The position numbers were made by a program, and so were the translations under genes. The notes beneath the pieces were generated by a model that did no database searches, was not told the origin of the DNA, and worked only from the letters and a program-made list of their open reading frames with translations. DNA of 35,117 nt. Source: an uncultured Muribaculaceae bacterium (lineage in GTDB: Bacteria; Bacteroidota; Bacteroidia; Bacteroidales; Muribaculaceae). The stretch is from contig CANQZG010000027.1 in assembly GCA_947628305.1 (NCBI GenBank), positions 1 to 35,117 on the forward strand, read 5' to 3'. This document shows, in pieces, positions 32,606-35,117 of this stretch (positions within the stretch are counted from its first letter, which is position 1; the number at the start of each line of letters is the position of its first letter).

Positions 32606-32768
32606 ACTATTTTTTCCTTTCTTTCAGGCATTCTGTCGATGTTTTTAAACATCTTTGGCGTTCGCCGTTCGCCTTGGTTCGGTTTTGCGCTTGGTTTATG
32701 AAGACATCTTGACTTCTATATATGTTATTGCTTGATTTGGATGATTAACATTTTTTGTGGGTCATGTA

Positions 32769-32800
32769 TTTGTGATAACACGACCGATTCGCTACCTTTG
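32769..32800 (+). promoter_or_regulatory. Promoter of tRNA-Tyr
   Basis: TTTG (32769-32772), 20 nt, TACCTTTG (32793-32800): a full consensus pair, 14 nt before the mature tRNA. Confidence 0.8.
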
Positions 32801-32814
32801 CATCCACATTCAAC

Positions 32815-32897
32815 GGGCGAATACCAGAGTGGCCAAATGGGGCAGACTGTAAATCTGCTGGTTTATACCTTCGGTGGTTCGAATCCATCTTCGCCCA
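32815..32897 (+). tRNA. tRNA-Tyr (GTA anticodon)
   Basis: The acceptor stem pairs GGGCGAA (32815-32821) with TTCGCCC (32890-32896), discriminator A at 32897. The anticodon arm CAGACTGTAAATCTG displays GTA. A long variable arm and T arm GGTTCGAATCC follow. At 83 nt it is a class II tRNA, as expected for tRNA-Tyr. CCA is not encoded (ACA follows). Confidence 0.95.
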
Positions 32898-32914
32898 CAA
32901 CATCATCCGATTGC

Positions 32915-32951
32915 AAAGAGGTTTGACGCTTAAGCGTCAAACCTCTTTTTT
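32915..32951. terminator. Terminator after tRNA-Tyr, usable from both sides
   Basis: A perfect 17-bp inverted repeat (32915-32931 and 32932-32948) followed by a T6 run on the plus strand. On the minus strand it has A/T-rich flank and overlaps the stop of the gene remnant there. Confidence 0.9.
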
Positions 32952-33190
32952 GTTATTCCTTTCGTTACTAACGGCAGGAATGTCACCATTGTCGATAATC
33001 TGATTTATTACCAGCCTTCGTTTTGTGTCAAGTAAGGTGGTGTACTCTACTTTACTCCATCGGTTGATGTCCTGTGTCAAATTGAATCCCGGCTTAATTA
33101 GAAATTAGAGAGGAAATTCATGGTGTCATCGGAATATAGCCGACCGACGGGAAGGGTCTGCCCGTTTATCAGGATTATTTCTTTCTTGGC
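32937..33190 (-). pseudogene. Remnant of a coding gene, frameshifted
   Basis: Two open minus-strand stretches look like protein. The upstream one, about 33190-33098, includes INGQTLPVGRLYSDDTMNF. The downstream one, about 33104-32937, includes NRWSKVEYTTLLDTKRRL and QIIDNGDIPAVSNE and stops inside the terminator hairpin. They are in different frames and meet near 33100, as after a single indel. No ATG fits; a TTG at 33080 would give 47 residues. I do not recognise the family. The position beside a tRNA fits a decayed insertion. Confidence 0.4.
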
Positions 33191-34386
33191 TCAATGTTTG
33201 GAAGGAATGCCGTTACAATTCCCAAAAGTGGCAATAATGTGCTAACCTGAAATATGAACTCTATGCTGGTCTTGTCGGCAAGCCAACCGAAAAACGCCGA
33301 ACCTATGCCGCCAAGCCCGAAATTCAGACCAAAGAATAGACCTGCCATCATTCCGATTTTATCCGGCTTTAATTCGGTGGCATACACCAATATTGCCGAA
33401 AATGCCGATGAGATAACCAGACCGATTATCACTGCAAGGATAATGGTCAGTGTGAAATTGACGTATGGCAGTGCAAGGGCGAAAGGGGCAGCCCCAAGTA
33501 TCGAACCCCATATCACGTATTTCCGGCCATACTTGTCTCCGATGCTCCCACCGATTACTGTACCTATTGCTACCGCTCCCATGAATGCGAAAAGGCATAA
33601 TTGTGATACCTGGATGTCAACACCGAATTTGTCGATAAGAAAAAAGGTGAAATAGCTGGTCATACTCGCCATATAGAAGTATTTTGAGAAGGTGAGTATA
33701 CACAATATGATTATCGCCCAATGGATTTTGCGTGAAGACAATGCCATCACAGCAGGATTGGGGGGTATGGCTTTTGTCTTTAGCCTGTGGAGCTGGGCCT
33801 TGTACCATCGTCCCACGGGAAACAATGTAATCCCTGCGACAAGTGCAGCGATTGAAAACCAGATTATTGAATGTTGTCCGAATGGTATTATAATTACAGC
33901 TGCCAACAGTGGCCCGATTGCGCTCCCGCCATTGCCGCCTACCTGAAATATCGACTGTGCAAGACCTTTTTGAACCCCTCCTGCCATCTGCGCTATCCGT
34001 GAGGCCTCGGGGTGAAATATAGATGAACCACAGCCGATGACACCGACTGCGACAAGAATCAAACCGTAGTTATTGGCGAAAGACAACATGATTATACCGG
34101 ACAAGGTGAACAGCATACCTGTCGAAAGTGAATATGGTTGCGGATGTCTGTCGGCATATCTGCCTACAAATGGCTGGAGTATGGATGATGTCATTTGGAA
34201 TACCAATGTTATTATACCTATCTGCCCGAAAGTAAATCCATATTTATCCTTGATTATAGGATATATGGATGGTATGATGGATTGCATCATGTCATTGAGC
34301 AGATGAGCGAAACTTATCGCCAGCAGTATTGAAAATATTGTCTTTTCTTTGGCGGATGCTGTCACCGTTTTTTTAATCTCAAACAT
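33175..34386 (-). CDS. MFS transporter, fosmidomycin-resistance-like
   Basis: 403 residues from the ATG at 34386, 4 nt after the ogt stop; a frame to 34440 would overlap ogt by 50 nt. Twelve helices. The opening SFAHLLNDMMQSIIPSIYPI and FTFGQIGIITLVFQMTSSIL are typical of the Fsr-like subgroup of drug exporters, with the MFS loop GRYADRHPQP (about 75-84) and the second-half equivalent GDKYGRKYV. It should export a small molecule by proton antiport; substrate unknown. It probably forms an operon with ogt. Confidence 0.88.
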   Translation of the reverse strand: MFEIKKTVTASAKEKTIFSILLAISFAHLLNDMMQSIIPSIYPIIKDKYGFTFGQIGIITLVFQMTSSILQPFVGRYADRHPQPYSLSTGMLFTLSGIIMLSFANNYGLILVAVGVIGCGSSIFHPEASRIAQMAGGVQKGLAQSIFQVGGNGGSAIGPLLAAVIIIPFGQHSIIWFSIAALVAGITLFPVGRWYKAQLHRLKTKAIPPNPAVMALSSRKIHWAIIILCILTFSKYFYMASMTSYFTFFLIDKFGVDIQVSQLCLFAFMGAVAIGTVIGGSIGDKYGRKYVIWGSILGAAPFALALPYVNFTLTIILAVIIGLVISSAFSAILVYATELKPDKIGMMAGLFFGLNFGLGGIGSAFFGWLADKTSIEFIFQVSTLLPLLGIVTAFLPNIEPRKK

Positions 34387-34390
34387 ACTC

Positions 34391-34939
34391 TTAGAGGGCG
34401 TTTTTGGGGGATGCTGTTTTTGTGTTAATACTGTTTTCAAGTTTCAAGAGGTATTCTTTAGCCTCCAATCCTCCGCCATAGCCCGTCAAAGACTTGTCAC
34501 TGCCTATGACACGATGACACGGAACAAAAATCGACATCGAGTTTGCACCGTTGGCATTTGCAACAGCGCGGACAGCCTTGGGCATCCCGATTCCTGCAGC
34601 CATCTCCCCGTAAGAAATAGTTCCCCCAAAAGGGATGGCTAACAGATAGTTCCAAACCATTTTCTGAAAATCCGTTCCCACAAACAACAACGGGACATCA
34701 AATTCCATCCGTTTCCCGGCGAAATACTCATCCAATTGCAACATGGCATATTCGATAACGGGCGACATCCCTTTTTCAAACGCTGCATTAAGCATACGTT
34801 TGAGCCGATTGTCCACATGATTGCGGTGGCGTTCGACCTGCCAGTCACACAGGCATAGTTTGTCACCGAACGAACCGAGCATCAGAACGCCACACGGTGA
34901 ATTGTAGAGATAAACGATTATCTTGTTTTTTTCGTCCAT
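34391..34939 (-). CDS. ogt: Methylated-DNA--protein-cysteine methyltransferase
   Basis: 182 residues. It repairs O6-methylguanine by moving the methyl group to its own C141 in the motif FVPCHRVIGSDKSLTGYGGG. The helix-turn-helix and arginine-finger segment PKAVRAVANANGAN lies just before. The N-terminal half (1-85) is the usual variable domain. There is no Ada-type AraC domain. It is the first gene of a two-gene unit with the MFS pump. Confidence 0.95.
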   Translation of the reverse strand: MDEKNKIIVYLYNSPCGVLMLGSFGDKLCLCDWQVERHRNHVDNRLKRMLNAAFEKGMSPVIEYAMLQLDEYFAGKRMEFDVPLLFVGTDFQKMVWNYLLAIPFGGTISYGEMAAGIGMPKAVRAVANANGANSMSIFVPCHRVIGSDKSLTGYGGGLEAKEYLLKLENSINTKTASPKNAL

Positions 34940-35048
34940 ACAAACGTTACATTTATAGAAGTATTTTTAATAGCTTCTTATATTCAAATTGTAAGACACC
35001 ATTTATCCAACGGTCGTGAACGGTTCAATATTTTAATCAACGGCAGGG

Positions 35049-35111
35049 TGGACATTTTGTAGGATGAATTTTGCAATAAATCTCTCTAATGGACAAAAAG
35101 TAGGATAGATT
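35049..35111. repeat. Two imperfect 22-bp direct repeats upstream of ogt
   Basis: 35049-35070 and 35090-35111 both read TGGACA, four variable bases, GTAGGAT, two variable bases, ATT, with starts 41 bp apart, about four helical turns. They could be regulator sites for ogt or for a gene outside the window. Confidence 0.4.
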
Positions 35112-35117
35112 CTCGTG

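Noticed and set aside
32641-32660. GATGTTTTTAAACATC palindrome as a terminator
   Set aside because: It lies upstream of both flanking divergent transcripts, where no terminator is expected, and the stem is weak and AT-rich.
32732-32926. 64-codon frame through tRNA-Tyr
   Set aside because: It covers the promoter and the whole tRNA; the tRNA explains the sequence.
34941-34948. AACGTTTG (minus strand) as ogt promoter -7 box
   Set aside because: It lies one base from the ATG and the first base does not match, so the transcript would start inside the gene.

Overview
The window looks like chromosome from a Bacteroidales bacterium, most likely a gut Muribaculaceae-type organism; this is inferred from content, not from a database search. 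The evidence is: Bacteroidetes-type promoters (TTTG, about 20 nt, then TAnnTTTG) in front of the SRP RNA, tRNA-Tyr and a sensor kinase; a GYF_2/SPFH gene cluster; a C-terminal sorting-like tail on a secreted nuclease; DUF5715, large AsmA-like and linear-amide-hydrolase proteins; and dense operons with ATGA overlaps.

Layout. 1-77: end of an IS3/IS150-like insertion sequence. 152-5149 (+): operon folD, CapA-like, secreted Cys-Ntn hydrolase, DUF486, hot-dog thioesterase, dprA. 5238-6508 (+): nucleoside phosphorylase, then a 94-residue Ala/Lys-rich amphipathic protein. 6569-13814 (-): queF, queC, DUF5715 lipoprotein, giant AsmA-like protein, HAD phosphatase, aroB, nearly all overlapping. 13911-16326: SemiSWEET transporter, an AraC regulator and a divergent bile-salt/penicillin-V-hydrolase-like enzyme with a repeat-rich intergenic region. 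16327-17037: the SRP RNA and, on the other strand, an unassigned RNA transcription unit. 17038-18867 (+): LytS/LytTR two-component pair whose promoter lies almost on the start codon. 18889-22036 (-): pheS, crcB, nth, TRIC-type channel, gtrA.

22543-25841 (+): the most unusual locus. Three consecutive genes each carry a GYF_2 module: one with a TerB-like helical segment and zinc ribbon, one on an SPFH (YdjI / 'virion core' type) protein, one almost alone. A four-helix membrane protein follows. I infer a membrane-associated SPFH scaffold assembled by GYF_2 contacts, possibly with switchable expression, because a G9 tract lies roughly where the -33 element should be.

25997-28247: a single-domain voltage-gated cation channel converges on a CLC protein that keeps the gating Glu but has Val at the proton-Glu position. 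28314-32569 (-): secreted endonuclease I and a metallophosphoesterase/PQQ-propeller fusion, plausibly working on extracellular nucleic acid or phosphoesters. 32815-32897: tRNA-Tyr with a strong terminator, followed by a frameshifted gene remnant, an MFS efflux pump and ogt. Sequence repeats, promoters and motifs were read by eye; functions come from family knowledge, and no searches were run.
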